From: CAXBGS01 sp963975425
Lineage (GTDB): Bacteria > Planctomycetota > Planctomycetia > Pirellulales > Pirellulaceae
Assembly: GCA_963975425.1 (NCBI GenBank)
Contig: CAXBGS010000009.1
Span: 1-64,000, forward strand
Length of the DNA: 64,000 bases
Reading direction: 5' to 3'
Part shown: piece by piece, positions 46,402 through 54,984 of the stretch
Layout of the letters: each line of letters begins with the position of its first letter
Numbering within the stretch: the stretch's first letter is position 1
Made by a program: the position numbers and the translations under genes
Notes under the pieces: model-generated
Seen by the model: the letters and a program-made list of their open reading frames with translations, nothing else
Told to the model about the DNA's origin: nothing
The model's database searches: none

Positions 46402-47106
46402 ATGATGGGAATACCGCAGACCCCGAGTGGGCCAACTCACCAACGCGTCATCGCGGGAATCGTTTCCGCCGCAGCCCGATTCATCCCGGTCCCCTTTGTC
46501 GACGACATTGTTCGCGAGCAATGCGCACGCTATGTCGTCACGCGGACACTGATTCACCACGGCGCTGATATTGAATCGGGAACGCTGAATCCTCTCTATT
46601 CCAACGGATCAGGCTGTGTTGGCGGTTGTCTCGGGACAATCTTGAAAGCTCCATTGATTCTGCTGCTGTTCCCGATCCGAAAGATGATCGCTGTCGTGAC
46701 CTCGATCCGAGGTGTTCCGGTGGAAGTATTGCGATTGGTCTTACTCGGTCGGACGCTTGATCGATATCTTCAATCCGAGTTCCGGACTATCGGTCCAGCA
46801 GACGCCCTCACGATGAGAGGGGCATTTGATGAAACGTTTGCGCGAATGGATTTTCGTGTGGTCCGAGCCTCGATCATTGATGCCTTGGCAACGATCAACG
46901 GTTGGAAGTCAGCCGCGATGGAATCGGCGAAGGCAGTCGCCGAAAATCGCGACGGTAAAACGGATGACCTCGGTGCCTCGGATGAAGTGCAGAACACCGC
47001 CACGCAGATTGAAGAGGTGCTTTTGCGTCCTGAGGTTGCGAGCCTTTTCGACGATTTCGATCAACGATTTGACGCCGCAATGCATCGGCGGACAGTTTCC
47101 GAATGA
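46402..47106 (+). CDS. Uncharacterised protein with central membrane segment
   Basis: Predicted 234 residues, not assigned to a named family. Features: AARFIPVPFVDDIVREQCARYVVTRTLI near the start, a glycine-rich hydrophobic stretch CVGGCLGTILKAPLILLLFPIRKMIAVVT (likely one membrane helix) at about 70-100, then a helical region (VEVLRLVLLGRTLDRYL) and a soluble, charged C-terminus (EVQNTATQIEEVLLRPEVASLFDDFDQRFD). It starts 59 bases after the YqaE stop and could share its transcript. No catalytic motif is visible. It may be membrane-associated; function unknown. Confidence 0.75.
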   Translation: MMGIPQTPSGPTHQRVIAGIVSAAARFIPVPFVDDIVREQCARYVVTRTLIHHGADIESGTLNPLYSNGSGCVGGCLGTILKAPLILLLFPIRKMIAVVTSIRGVPVEVLRLVLLGRTLDRYLQSEFRTIGPADALTMRGAFDETFARMDFRVVRASIIDALATINGWKSAAMESAKAVAENRDGKTDDLGASDEVQNTATQIEEVLLRPEVASLFDDFDQRFDAAMHRRTVSE

Positions 47107-47280
47107 TCCCTCACAGATCAGTTCGAACTTTATCGAGGCTCGGACTTAGAGATGTCACGTCGAATTCGTTTTAAGCTTGACCCGGCGTTCTTCGCGGATA
47201 GTCGAACTTGCTCGCAAACCTTCTTGATTTCTGGATGATTGTCCCAAACTCGCGAAGTGATCGTCCTGCGTAACGATCGT

Positions 47281-47296
47281 TGGTATGCCGTTCGCT
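47281..47296 (+). promoter_or_regulatory. Possible sigma-54 promoter for receiver-domain gene
   Basis: Plus strand reads TGGTAT-GCCGT-TCGCT, 8 of 11 positions. Predicted transcript start near 47307, 26 bases before ATG 47333. Confidence 0.45.
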
Positions 47297-47332
47297 TGTC
47301 TTATTGTGTCTAACACGAAGGAGTACGAAGCG

Positions 47333-47878
47333 ATGACGCCGACTAATTCATTAAACGCGAGTGATGATCGACGTTGCTGTGTAATCGCCGATGATGCGCG
47401 ATTGATTCGCAAGCAACTGGGGCAGTGGATGGAGGAGCAGGGTTTTGCGGTGGTCTATGCCGCCTGCGGAGCGACAGCGCTTCGTGCGGTCAGGCAGAAC
47501 GCCCCTGACATTGTGATCACCGACATAGACATGCCCCATCTGAGTGGCTTGAATTTGATACACGCTCTGCGAAGCGATCCTGATCCAAAAATCGCAAACG
47601 TGCCGGTCATTGTCTCAAGCAGTTTAAGAGATAGTAGTATCGACCGCATTCTCAGCCGATTTGGTAGCAGTGTCTTTCTGGCAAAACCGGTGAAAAAGAA
47701 AAGATTTCAAGATTGCGTCGACAAGATGTTAAGTGGCGATGGCAGTGTAAGAACCGATAAGCGCCAAAGAGCTCTTGAAACAGTATCGAAACGCTTTCAA
47801 GAGATTGCCTCGCAGATCGGGCAGCGATGCCGGACAATGAAATGCGAATCAAGTGCGATGTGGCCAGGCGGTTTATAA
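47333..47878 (+). CDS. Single-domain response regulator (receiver only)
   Basis: Predicted 181 residues from ATG 47333, which has AAGGAG upstream. A CheY-like receiver domain fills residues 10-130: acidic pair IADDARL (Asp20-Asp21), phospho-acceptor Asp64 in IVITDIDMPHLSG, conserved Ser/Thr region VIVSSSLRD and Lys in FLAKPVKKK. After residue 135 there is a short polar tail with no DNA-binding or AAA+ domain, so it is not a sigma-54 activator by itself. It could pass a signal to one or to another kinase or anti-sigma factor. No partner kinase is adjacent. Confidence 0.9.
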   Translation: MTPTNSLNASDDRRCCVIADDARLIRKQLGQWMEEQGFAVVYAACGATALRAVRQNAPDIVITDIDMPHLSGLNLIHALRSDPDPKIANVPVIVSSSLRDSSIDRILSRFGSSVFLAKPVKKKRFQDCVDKMLSGDGSVRTDKRQRALETVSKRFQEIASQIGQRCRTMKCESSAMWPGGL

Positions 47879-47936
47879 GAGGTGATTTGCGATGCAATTG
47901 GTAGGCTTTTCGATCCGATAAATCGCAATGCGGAAC

Positions 47937-48479
47937 CTATTTGAAGAGCTGGTCGCTATCAATGACATTCTCAAAAATTCGCCGTTCAAGTGGTGCCTCT
48001 GAATCGCTATGGATGACAGAGACGTCACCGGTTGTTTCGAAGACGACTGCTTTCACCTGATCGAAATTCATCGCGTTCGCTTCACGAAGCTTTCCGAATA
48101 AGTCATCTTCGGTCATATTCGCGCGACGCAAATTGTCTTTCAATATCGTCCCGCCAGACATCAACAATAGCGGTTGATTATCGATTGCTCGGCTGAAAAA
48201 ATCAGACCGAACTCTCAGTTCCGCGAGAGCCCACTGGCCCGCAAAGATGCACGCGATTGCAAATAGACCCATGGCCAATGTGGGTGACGGCGATGCAATG
48301 GTCGCCCCAAACAATGACCCGGTAGCGATCGTCATCGCGAAGTCGGCCGCCGACATTTTCGAAAAGCTTCTTAGTCCGGCGATCCTCGTGTAGAGCAGAA
48401 TGCCGGTGTAAACCGCGAAGGATGACAGCATGATCATCCCCAACTGGCCCGGTGACGCGGTTATCCATTTGTCCAACAT
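47937..48479 (-). CDS. YetF/DUF421-family membrane protein
   Basis: Predicted 180 residues from ATG 48479 (the longer frame to 48662 has a random lead and overlaps the promoter). Three hydrophobic segments: LGMIMLSSFAVYTGILLYTRIAG, ADFAMTIATGSLFGATIA and LAMGLFAIACIFAGQWALAEL. Then a cytoplasmic DUF421 domain begins with AIDNQPLLLMSGGTILKDNLRRANMTEDDLFGKLREANA, the YetF core. In spore-formers, relatives are membrane proteins of the germination or stress type. A sigma-54-type promoter lies 122 bases upstream, divergent from the gene at 48710. Confidence 0.93.
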   Translation of the reverse strand: MLDKWITASPGQLGMIMLSSFAVYTGILLYTRIAGLRSFSKMSAADFAMTIATGSLFGATIASPSPTLAMGLFAIACIFAGQWALAELRVRSDFFSRAIDNQPLLLMSGGTILKDNLRRANMTEDDLFGKLREANAMNFDQVKAVVFETTGDVSVIHSDSEAPLERRIFENVIDSDQLFK

Positions 48480-48600
48480 CTTGGTGATACGCCTGTGTTT
48501 CTCGAGGAGACTCGCTCGTCCAGCAAACGGCTGGGTGTAACGACGTGATGCGCTACGCATTGCACCACTCTGATGAATTTCATTCAGCCCGACCAGTGGA

Positions 48601-48616
48601 TGCAAAGGTTGTGCCG
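48601..48616 (-). promoter_or_regulatory. Sigma-54 promoter for YetF gene
   Basis: Minus strand reads CGGCAC-AACCT-TTGCA, 10 of 11 positions. Predicted transcript start near 48590, 111 bases before the YetF ATG. Confidence 0.77.
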
Positions 48617-48651
48617 AGCGCCAACCGCAGTACTTTCTTGTTTTCTTGAAT

Positions 48652-48667
48652 TGGAATGGCAATTGCT
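48652..48667 (+). promoter_or_regulatory. Sigma-54 promoter for the secreted hypothetical gene
   Basis: Plus strand reads TGGAAT-GGCAA-TTGCT, 9 of 11 positions. Predicted transcript start near 48678 gives a 32-base leader. The -24 elements of this site and its divergent partner at 48601-48616 are only 35 bases apart. Confidence 0.72.
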
Positions 48668-48709
48668 ACTTTCTAAGCAAAACCACATTCCCAATAAGAG
48701 AGAAAGAAA

Positions 48710-49360
48710 ATGTTTCGTGTACACCAAGTTTTCGTGATCGGTTTGTTGTTCGGTTCTTGCAGTCTGATCGCTGATGATGGCTTGTTAACTGACGATGATG
48801 TCTCAACCGCGACGGGTGACATCCTGGATGCTCAAGGCGACCGCGCGGTCGCTTTGGGAAAAGGTGCGCTTCTGAAGTCGTTGTCCGCGGAACAGTTTCA
48901 AGACGCCATCGACAAGCGTCTTGAAAATCGTAAGGAACGGATCGAACAATACTATGAGTTGAGGCAAATTCGTGAGAACGAGCTTCGAGAAGAGGCTGCC
49001 GATGTGTCCGCCGAGACCCAGCAGCGAATTGCCAGTCGCCGTGCCCCAGACCGACTGGACGAGCAGCAATTCAATGCTCGTACCGGCGAAATTTTTTGGC
49101 CAGCACCGTTGGATCATGAACGGCTTAAACCGTATCGAAAGCCGATCGAAGAAACGCTTGCCAAGCGAAAGAGTCCGGGGGCTGTCTATCGCCAGTGGGA
49201 CTATTTCCGCGTTGCCCGTATGGTCCGTCTAATGGGCGAGGCTGTTGACTCGATCGAAGACAAGCTGGATACCCGTGAATACCTAGCGCTGAAAGATTAT
49301 CTAGAACAAATTGACTATGAAGCGAGATTCGATGCAAACGATAATCGGGTTGACTTTTAA
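48710..49360 (+). CDS. Secreted hypothetical protein, charged helical
   Basis: Predicted 216 residues with signal peptide (MFRVHQVFVIGLLFGSCSL). No named family recognised. A mature start LIADDGLLTDDD is followed by a highly charged, probably coiled-coil stretch (QFQDAIDKRLENRKERIEQYYELRQIRENELREEA) and a second helical part (AVYRQWDYFRVARMVRLMGEAVDSIED). A short FNARTGEIFWPAPLDHERLKPYRKPIEETL motif in the middle looks conserved. AAGAGAGAAAGAAA before ATG is a fair ribosome site. A sigma-54-type promoter lies 58 bases before the start. Exported, possibly periplasmic; function unknown. Confidence 0.8.
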   Translation: MFRVHQVFVIGLLFGSCSLIADDGLLTDDDVSTATGDILDAQGDRAVALGKGALLKSLSAEQFQDAIDKRLENRKERIEQYYELRQIRENELREEAADVSAETQQRIASRRAPDRLDEQQFNARTGEIFWPAPLDHERLKPYRKPIEETLAKRKSPGAVYRQWDYFRVARMVRLMGEAVDSIEDKLDTREYLALKDYLEQIDYEARFDANDNRVDF

Positions 49361-49543
49361 ACGAACTTATTGGAACGCCTGATTTTATTCGCGGCACCAG
49401 CGACGTTTCACCGTCAGGCCGCCGCATCGAACAAGGGATTCTGTTCCGCTATAACTGTCGGGATCACGATCTTTCTTGTTCGAAGACCAGGCTGCCTTGC
49501 TTTGACGCTTCGCGCGACCACCATCGATGAATGCCGCCCGTCA

Positions 49544-50782
49544 ATGAGTGAATCTGGAACCGCAACGACCAATGCATCCAAGTCCCTTATTGAAATCGGT
49601 GTCATTGTCGCGGGGTCGCTAGATGCTGTTGATTCTCGATCCGCTCGTTTAGCCGTCGAACAAACCGATAAACGTTTGTCGGAGCTATTTCCAGAGTTTC
49701 GGTTCGACTTCTTTGAGATTCGGCGACCGGAATTGACGGGTACTGGCTTATCTGGAACGGGACGTGTCGAGCCGAGCGTTCTTTTGCAACAAGCGGTCGA
49801 GGAACGCGATACCCGGCGTTGGGACTTTGCATTCGTCCTGACGTCGTCAGAACTGGTGGGCAACTATTCACCATATTGTTTCGCCGCCCTCAGTCGACCG
49901 CTCGATGCCGCAATTATCTCAATGTCACTGATTGACCCGCAGGCGATGGGTGTGGATGTCGATCATCAAGAGCGAATCGAACGGATCGCCCGTCGATTGA
50001 GTCGCTTAATGCTTCACAGCATCGGGCACTTGTCTGGACTGCCCAAGAGCGATCACCCCAATGATTTACTTTATCACCCACCTCGTGCCCAAGCTTTAGA
50101 TTTGATGGCCGGGATGGACCCCACACAACAAGAACGGCAGCGTGCTGCACTGGCCGAGATTGCAGACCAAAGACTAGAAGAAGGCGTGGGTCGACGTTTG
50201 GCGTATCCGGCGTTCGTAGTAAGCGCGGCATGGATTAACCGTACCGAAATTTATCAGGCGATTTGGGCGGCTCGCCCTTGGGAATTTCCCAAACGCTTAA
50301 GTCGGTTGACGATTGCGTCGTTCTCCACGCTCGCCATTCTGTTGATGACGGCGGAAGCATGGGACTTGGCTTTGGCACAGACCACAGGCAATGTCGCAGC
50401 GCTCTGTGCATTGTCGTTGTTGGCGACGACTGCCTATGTTGTTATCCGTCAGCAATTGCTCGTTCGACGTGGAAGCCGGCGAAGTGAGCAAACCGTGGTT
50501 ACGTCCTGTGCCGCACTGGGAATTGTATTCGTCGGGATGGCAACAACTTGGTTGGCACTCTTCAGTCTGGGAATCTCGCTCGCCTACTTTCTATTTCCAA
50601 ATGAATTGATTGCCAGTTGGGCGGCATCGACGATCGCGGATGCCCGTACGATTGATTGGGTTGACCGACCTCATATGGCGATATTCGCCGCATCTCTTGG
50701 ATTGCTGATCGGAGCTCTCGGAGCAAGTTTCGAGTCGCAACACTATTTTCGACATATTATCTTTGTCGATGAAGAGATTTAG
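49544..50782 (+). CDS. Degenerate archaemetzincin-like domain fused to membrane helices
   Basis: Predicted 412 residues from ATG 49544 (the in-frame TTG at 49370 opens unrelated sequence). Residues about 14-175 resemble archaemetzincins: WDFAFVLTSSELVG, then DAAIISMSLIDPQAMG and RLMLHSIGHLSGLPKSDHPND. In the active enzymes this last segment is H-E-x-x-H-x-x-G-x-x-H; here it is H158-S-I-G-H162-L-S-G-L-P-K, so catalytic Glu and third His are replaced. From about 265 to the end there are four or five hydrophobic helices (LTIASFSTLAILLM, AALCALSLLATTAYVV, AIFAASLGLLIGALGASF). Probably a membrane protein with a non-catalytic soluble sensor or binding domain. It follows the previous gene by 183 bases on the same strand. 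Confidence 0.72.
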   Translation: MSESGTATTNASKSLIEIGVIVAGSLDAVDSRSARLAVEQTDKRLSELFPEFRFDFFEIRRPELTGTGLSGTGRVEPSVLLQQAVEERDTRRWDFAFVLTSSELVGNYSPYCFAALSRPLDAAIISMSLIDPQAMGVDVDHQERIERIARRLSRLMLHSIGHLSGLPKSDHPNDLLYHPPRAQALDLMAGMDPTQQERQRAALAEIADQRLEEGVGRRLAYPAFVVSAAWINRTEIYQAIWAARPWEFPKRLSRLTIASFSTLAILLMTAEAWDLALAQTTGNVAALCALSLLATTAYVVIRQQLLVRRGSRRSEQTVVTSCAALGIVFVGMATTWLALFSLGISLAYFLFPNELIASWAASTIADARTIDWVDRPHMAIFAASLGLLIGALGASFESQHYFRHIIFVDEEI

Positions 50783-50809
50783 CGAGTTTCGTCATTGGCT
50801 CGTCTGTTG

Positions 50810-52369
50810 CTAACCGTTCGCCAAGTGAGCGTCATCCTGAACCGGGGAATCGAAGTGATCGAGTTGGATGTTCGATACGTCCAGTTCGGCACTTTCCAGA
50901 TAAAAGCCGATCGCACCTTTGTCATAGCTTTGGTCGGCGAGCGATAACAAGATTCGGTCATTCACGGACAGTTCGATATAGCTTCCGTAAACGAGCAGCT
51001 GCAGCATTGCCGTTCCCCGATTTTCGCAGACCCAGTATCCCGATTGCAGAGACATGAACTGCATCATGTCTTCGCCGCTGCCGTCCGGGCCGCTGCCCCA
51101 AGCACGCAATTGTGCAACTCCCTTGAACAGGTCGAGCGACAAATAATAGCCGTCACGTGTTTCTCGATCGAGTCGAAAGACGAGACCGCATTTTCCAGAA
51201 TCGATCATGCACAATTTTGCGCGTAACCGAAAGCTTTCGACGTCGTCGTCAAAAACGAAAGCTTGGAATCCGGATTCACTTGTCAGTTCACATGCAGTTT
51301 CCGACTTCATCTTGCACTCGCAGGAATCACCGGAATTGATCGATTGCAGATGCGACGTGTCCGCACAGGATCGGATCCGCGATTCAAATCCCTCATAGGT
51401 CCTCAGGCTCAAACGCCCGTTCGATTCGCGAAAAACTCGCTTTGGTGGCGGCATCAGATTGTTGCTCAATCGATCCAGACCGGGTGGAGTGAAAAAGCTC
51501 CACAACAAAATTCCTCGGTCATCGTGGCACACGCGGCCTGCATAATTTCCGGTTGCCAAAAGTACGTTGTCTGCGTAGCTCTTCCACGGATTGCCGATTC
51601 GGTCGGTATGCCAATATCGTATTTTTGCATCCTCTCGCATGCTGCCGACCAAGTAGAATTCACCGTCAATTTTGAACAGGTTAGGCACCTCGATGTCGTC
51701 GTACAGCCCCGGATGGTACAGCGGGCGTTTCGCTTGAAACTGGTTCAGTGATGTCTCCTGCATCACAGAAACGCAACCGCGTCGGACCACCGGACCGTGG
51801 TTCACACGAGCGGCCGCAAGCAACCAGCCTTGGTCACCATCATGGAAATAGAATGGGTCACGGAAAGACACCCAATGACGCCCCTCATCGACGTCGCACT
51901 CGTAGTATTCGCCGTCGGGTTCGAGCGGGAAATTGCTTTCTGGATCGTGAGCAAATGGCGGTTGCGGCGGCTGGCCGGGTAAATCATACGGCAGTGGTGA
52001 TCGACGGTCCTTCCACCACACCGGCGATTTTGTCCAGCAAAACAGATCCTCACTCTCGGCTAAACCGATTCGCTGTTTCGCACCATGGTCGCGACGCGAA
52101 AGTCCGGTGTAGAACATCCGCCAAACCCCAGGCCGACGTGGATGTCGCGTGACATGCATGGTCCAAAGCATGGAATCGTCCCAGCTGCCCGGGTGGCCGA
52201 TGAACAACGCATTCTCAACACGTCGCCACGTGAATCCGTTGTCGCTTACTGCATGTGCGATAAAGTCGTGATTGGGCAGCACCAAGTGAAAGAGATGATA
52301 GATACCGTCGTGATAGACAACGTCGATGTCGCCCAGCGTCTTGCGCATTCCGGCGGATTCTGAATACAT
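50810..52369 (-). CDS. GH32/GH43-like five-bladed propeller glycoside hydrolase
   Basis: Predicted 519 residues; no export signal, so cytoplasmic or released otherwise. An N-terminal five-bladed-propeller domain is suggested by DIDVVYHDGIYHLFHLVLPNHDF (in the position of the GH32 nucleophile Asp), WRMFYTGLSRRDHG, WVSFRDPFYFHDGDQGW (RDP of GH32/GH68) and DDIEVPNLFKIDGEFYLVGS (EVP/EC-type acid). A C-terminal beta-sandwich at 370-510 carries SGKCGLVFRLDRETRDGYYLSLD and is like the GH32 accessory domain. It could act on fructans, sucrose-like sugars or short arabinosides. No promoter of the sigma-54 type was seen; it is convergent with the metzincin-like gene and shares little with the stress set. 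Confidence 0.83.
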   Translation of the reverse strand: MYSESAGMRKTLGDIDVVYHDGIYHLFHLVLPNHDFIAHAVSDNGFTWRRVENALFIGHPGSWDDSMLWTMHVTRHPRRPGVWRMFYTGLSRRDHGAKQRIGLAESEDLFCWTKSPVWWKDRRSPLPYDLPGQPPQPPFAHDPESNFPLEPDGEYYECDVDEGRHWVSFRDPFYFHDGDQGWLLAAARVNHGPVVRRGCVSVMQETSLNQFQAKRPLYHPGLYDDIEVPNLFKIDGEFYLVGSMREDAKIRYWHTDRIGNPWKSYADNVLLATGNYAGRVCHDDRGILLWSFFTPPGLDRLSNNLMPPPKRVFRESNGRLSLRTYEGFESRIRSCADTSHLQSINSGDSCECKMKSETACELTSESGFQAFVFDDDVESFRLRAKLCMIDSGKCGLVFRLDRETRDGYYLSLDLFKGVAQLRAWGSGPDGSGEDMMQFMSLQSGYWVCENRGTAMLQLLVYGSYIELSVNDRILLSLADQSYDKGAIGFYLESAELDVSNIQLDHFDSPVQDDAHLANG

Positions 52370-52602
52370 AAACGGTACAATTTCGGGCGTCGTGGCGTTC
52401 TAAACGCGGCATTGTATCACGCTCGACAAGTCGTTTCATGCCAGTGAGATCCTCACATCAATCGTGTCGGAACGATGTGCCAATCTAAACAGGTGTTTCA
52501 AGTCAGCTTTTCCTGACACAGGGTTTGTCTATTGACTGACCCGTCAAAGCATTGATGCCGTGACGGGTCGGTGAGAGAGCACAATTGCGTTGATGATGCG
52601 AA

Positions 52603-53169
52603 TCACGCGGTCTGTTCTGCGTGTTTGCCCTCAGCAAATTCTTCAACAGCCTTGTCGCAAAATGCCGGCAAGTCATCCGGATTCCGGCTGGTAACCAAAC
52701 CTTCATCGCAGACACATTCTTCGTCGACCCACTGCGCGCCCGCGTTCTCAAGGTCGGTTTTCAGACTTGGCCAAGACGTCACACGTCGTCCTCGTACGAC
52801 ATCCGCTTCAATCAACGTCCATGGGCCATGACAAATCGCGGCCACGGGTTTCCCCTGCTTGAAGAAATCACGTACGAAGTTAACGGAGTGTTCACAGGTC
52901 CTCAGTGAGTCGGGATTTGCAACGCCACCTGGCAAGACCAGCCCGTCGAAATTCTCTGCCGACGCCGACTGTACCGACTGATCGACCTTGAACGTATCCG
53001 CCTTTTCATCGTGGTTCATGCCTTGAATATCGCCATCTTTCGGCGAGACGAGAAAGACTTCGGCTCCGGCGTTCTTGATGGCTTCCCATGGCTTGGTCAG
53101 CTCGACTTGTTCAAAACCATCCGTGGCTAAGAAAGCAATCCGTTTGTTTTTTAGTGATTTGTTTGGCAT
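52603..53169 (-). CDS. DJ-1/PfpI-family protein (type 1 glutamine amidotransferase fold)
   Basis: Predicted 188 residues, AGGAG placed 6 bases before ATG. The fold markers are RIAFLATDGFEQVELTKPWEAI at the start, FDGLVLPGGVANPDSLR, and the nucleophile elbow VAAICHGPWTLIEADVVRGRR with the conserved Cys-His pair. YhbO/PfpI-type proteins act as deglycases or chaperone-like protectors and sometimes as proteases. E. coli YhbO is stress-inducible, which fits the neighbours. A weak sigma-54-type site lies immediately upstream. Cytoplasmic. Confidence 0.94.
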   Translation of the reverse strand: MPNKSLKNKRIAFLATDGFEQVELTKPWEAIKNAGAEVFLVSPKDGDIQGMNHDEKADTFKVDQSVQSASAENFDGLVLPGGVANPDSLRTCEHSVNFVRDFFKQGKPVAAICHGPWTLIEADVVRGRRVTSWPSLKTDLENAGAQWVDEECVCDEGLVTSRNPDDLPAFCDKAVEEFAEGKHAEQTA

Positions 53170-53194
53170 TGTTTACTCCTGTTTATATTATCGT

Positions 53195-53210
53195 TGCGGA
53201 TTCTCTGCCG
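53195..53210 (-). promoter_or_regulatory. Weak sigma-54-like site upstream of DJ-1 gene
   Basis: Minus strand reads CGGCAG-AGAAT-CCGCA, 7 of 11 positions with GG and GC correctly spaced. Predicted start near 53184. The match is low, so this may be chance. Confidence 0.3.
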
Positions 53211-53349
53211 GCCCGCCGTTCAAGCGACCAGGGCATGGATCGTTAGGTCGACAGAGATTGCAACGCTTTTGAAATCGGTGTAAGTAATCGAATCTGGCAA
53301 ATCGAGCCAGCCTCAGCAGATCGAGATCCCCGACCTGCGTGATGAACAC

Positions 53350-53553
53350 CTAGCAGTGGCACGAGTTTTCAAACTCTTGTACTTGCTTAGCAGCTTCTTC
53401 TTTCGCGATGCCGTAACGTTCTTGAACCTTGCCCACGAGTTCTTCACGTTTGCCATCAACTTTGTCCAAGTCGTCGTCCGTCAAGTCACCCCATTTCTGT
53501 TGGGCCTGACCCTTAACTTGCGACCACTTTCCTTGGATTTGATCCCAATTCAT
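53350..53553 (-). CDS. CsbD-family stress protein
   Basis: Predicted 67 residues, the normal CsbD length. It opens MNWDQIQGKWSQVKGQAQQKWG and has DLTDDDLDKVDGKREELVG and QERYGIAKEEAAKQVQEFE, which is the CsbD/YjbJ pattern of a small, soluble, helical protein. CsbD in B. subtilis is a SigB general-stress protein, and YjbJ is an abundant stationary-phase protein in E. coli; molecular function unknown. The unusual end is SCHC, adding two Cys. AGGGAAG stands before the ATG. A sigma-54-type promoter lies about 62 bases upstream. Confidence 0.96.
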   Translation of the reverse strand: MNWDQIQGKWSQVKGQAQQKWGDLTDDDLDKVDGKREELVGKVQERYGIAKEEAAKQVQEFENSCHC

Positions 53554-53889
53554 CTTCTTCCCTTTCGTATCAGAGGATTAAACTTGCCCGCGTGGGCAAC
53601 CCGCAGGAAACGAATGCATATGCCGGGCCAAAATTGTACGAAGCCTGTTTAACGCGTGTTTCCGGCGATCAGTGAACAAGCGGTGGTCAATGATGAACCG
53701 CCCTGGTCGTAGACCCATTCATGAACGAAGAGAGTTCAATGCATGGGCCGTCCATCTGGTATGACGCGGGCCTGTTTAAGATTGCTAAAGGCCCACGAAA
53801 AAAGCGGCCGCCGATTCGCGCACGAGGAATCGACAAGCCGCTGGATGTTTTGCATCAGCTATTTGTGATGCTAGGTCAATCCGCTGGGA
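53554..53889. other. Intergenic region upstream of CsbD
   Basis: About 335 bases between CsbD and DUF4142, both leftward. It contains the CsbD promoter candidate at 53615-53630. No gene seen. Confidence 0.45.
53615..53630 (-). promoter_or_regulatory. Candidate sigma-54 promoter for CsbD
   Basis: Minus strand reads TGGCCC-GGCAT-ATGCA, 9 of 11 positions. Predicted transcript start near 53604, 51 bases before ATG. Confidence 0.66.
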
Positions 53890-54693
53890 TTAGCTATTAG
53901 AAGGCTCGTTGTCCTCGAGTTGCTTCGCAAGCTGTTTAGCCTTGTCCAGATGTTGCTGCACTTTTTCGATCGCTTGTTGAGCAAATGATTGCAGTTCTTC
54001 TGGTCCGTTGCTCTCGATCGCTTTCAGTTCGGCAATCATCATTGTATGTGCAACGCATTGTTGTCCAAGGAAAGCCATATTGAAGTTCTGGCCGTCATAC
54101 TTACTAAGCATGTCCTTCGTCATTTTTGATGCATTGTCACATGCTTGTTCGCTGATTTGGCATAGCTGCCTTGGAACGGTCTCCCGCGACGTATGGGTAT
54201 AGGATGCGCCACTGTCTTGGGCGTTCGTGCGCCGTGTGTCTGTATATCCGGATCGAGTCTCGTTCGCAGAATTGCTTTGATGGTGAGAGTTGCCCAGTGA
54301 GTTCGTCTGGCGATCGTGTGACTGACCCACATGGCGGCGCAGCGTCTCATTCAGCTGACGGTGATCTTGAACGAGCATCTGTGCCAGGTTCTTAACGTCC
54401 TCATTATCAGTTCTGTTCATGGCCAATTCGGCCAGTTCGATTTCGGCTTCATTTGACTTTTGCAACTTTTGAACAAGAGCTTCTTTTACCGTCGGCCCTT
54501 GTTGGTTTGCGTCCGTGCTGATCCGGCGGGCTTCGTAGCGATCACCTTGGTCACTTTGCGTTCCAGCGGTGCCGCTCTGTGATTCACTGGGCAGGGGTGA
54601 TGCGCCGACTTGGTTCTGCTGTGCGTTGGCATGGTTGCCGCCAATCAATGCCGCAATTGCAAGTGTGCAGACTGCAAAATTGGTTTTCGTCAT
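53890..54693 (-). CDS. Secreted DUF4142 protein
   Basis: Predicted 267 residues with a signal peptide (MTKTNFAVCTLAIAALIGG). After a low-complexity Gln/Ser/Thr linker with DQGDRYEARRISTD, residues 65-110 form the first DUF4142 helix pair (LQKSNEAEIELAELAMNRT, VKNLAQMLVQDHRQLNE). A Ser/Asn/Thr-rich insertion follows, then the second half NASKMTKDMLSKYDGQNFNMAFLGQQCVAHTMMIAELKA and a helix to the end. This four-helix-bundle is ferritin-like in layout and typical of periplasmic stress proteins. GGAGA stands before ATG. A sigma-54-type site lies 72 bases upstream. Confidence 0.92.
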   Translation of the reverse strand: MTKTNFAVCTLAIAALIGGNHANAQQNQVGASPLPSESQSGTAGTQSDQGDRYEARRISTDANQQGPTVKEALVQKLQKSNEAEIELAELAMNRTDNEDVKNLAQMLVQDHRQLNETLRRHVGQSHDRQTNSLGNSHHQSNSANETRSGYTDTRRTNAQDSGASYTHTSRETVPRQLCQISEQACDNASKMTKDMLSKYDGQNFNMAFLGQQCVAHTMMIAELKAIESNGPEELQSFAQQAIEKVQQHLDKAKQLAKQLEDNEPSNS

Positions 54694-54764
54694 CTGAAAA
54701 TCTCCGTATCGTAGTGATCAAAGGTGTCGCTGCCACTTCGGCGCGACGATTGATAGACGATCGA

Positions 54765-54780
54765 TGCATACGTTGTTCCG
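54765..54780 (-). promoter_or_regulatory. Candidate sigma-54 promoter for DUF4142 gene
   Basis: Minus strand reads CGGAAC-AACGT-ATGCA, 8 of 11 positions. Predicted transcript start near 54754, 61 bases before the ATG. Confidence 0.5.
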
Positions 54781-54984
54781 AATCGATTCAAATTCTCGCG
54801 TCTGTCTTGCTAGTTTCTTCATGGCGATGAATTGATACCAAGAAACAAAGGCTGATTACTTTTGCTAAATGGCTAAGATGAACGAAAGATGGCGATACGA
54901 AGATATCGTTGCGAAGCATCGCAGCGATCGTATGGTTGCGAGAGACATCTTTTGATTGAACTGGACCATGAGGGACCGCGAGTG

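Noticed and set aside
49414..49863. 149-residue minus-strand frame opposite the metzincin-like gene
   Set aside because: Low-complexity Arg/Ser-rich translation with no family features; typical antisense shadow in a moderately GC-rich genome.
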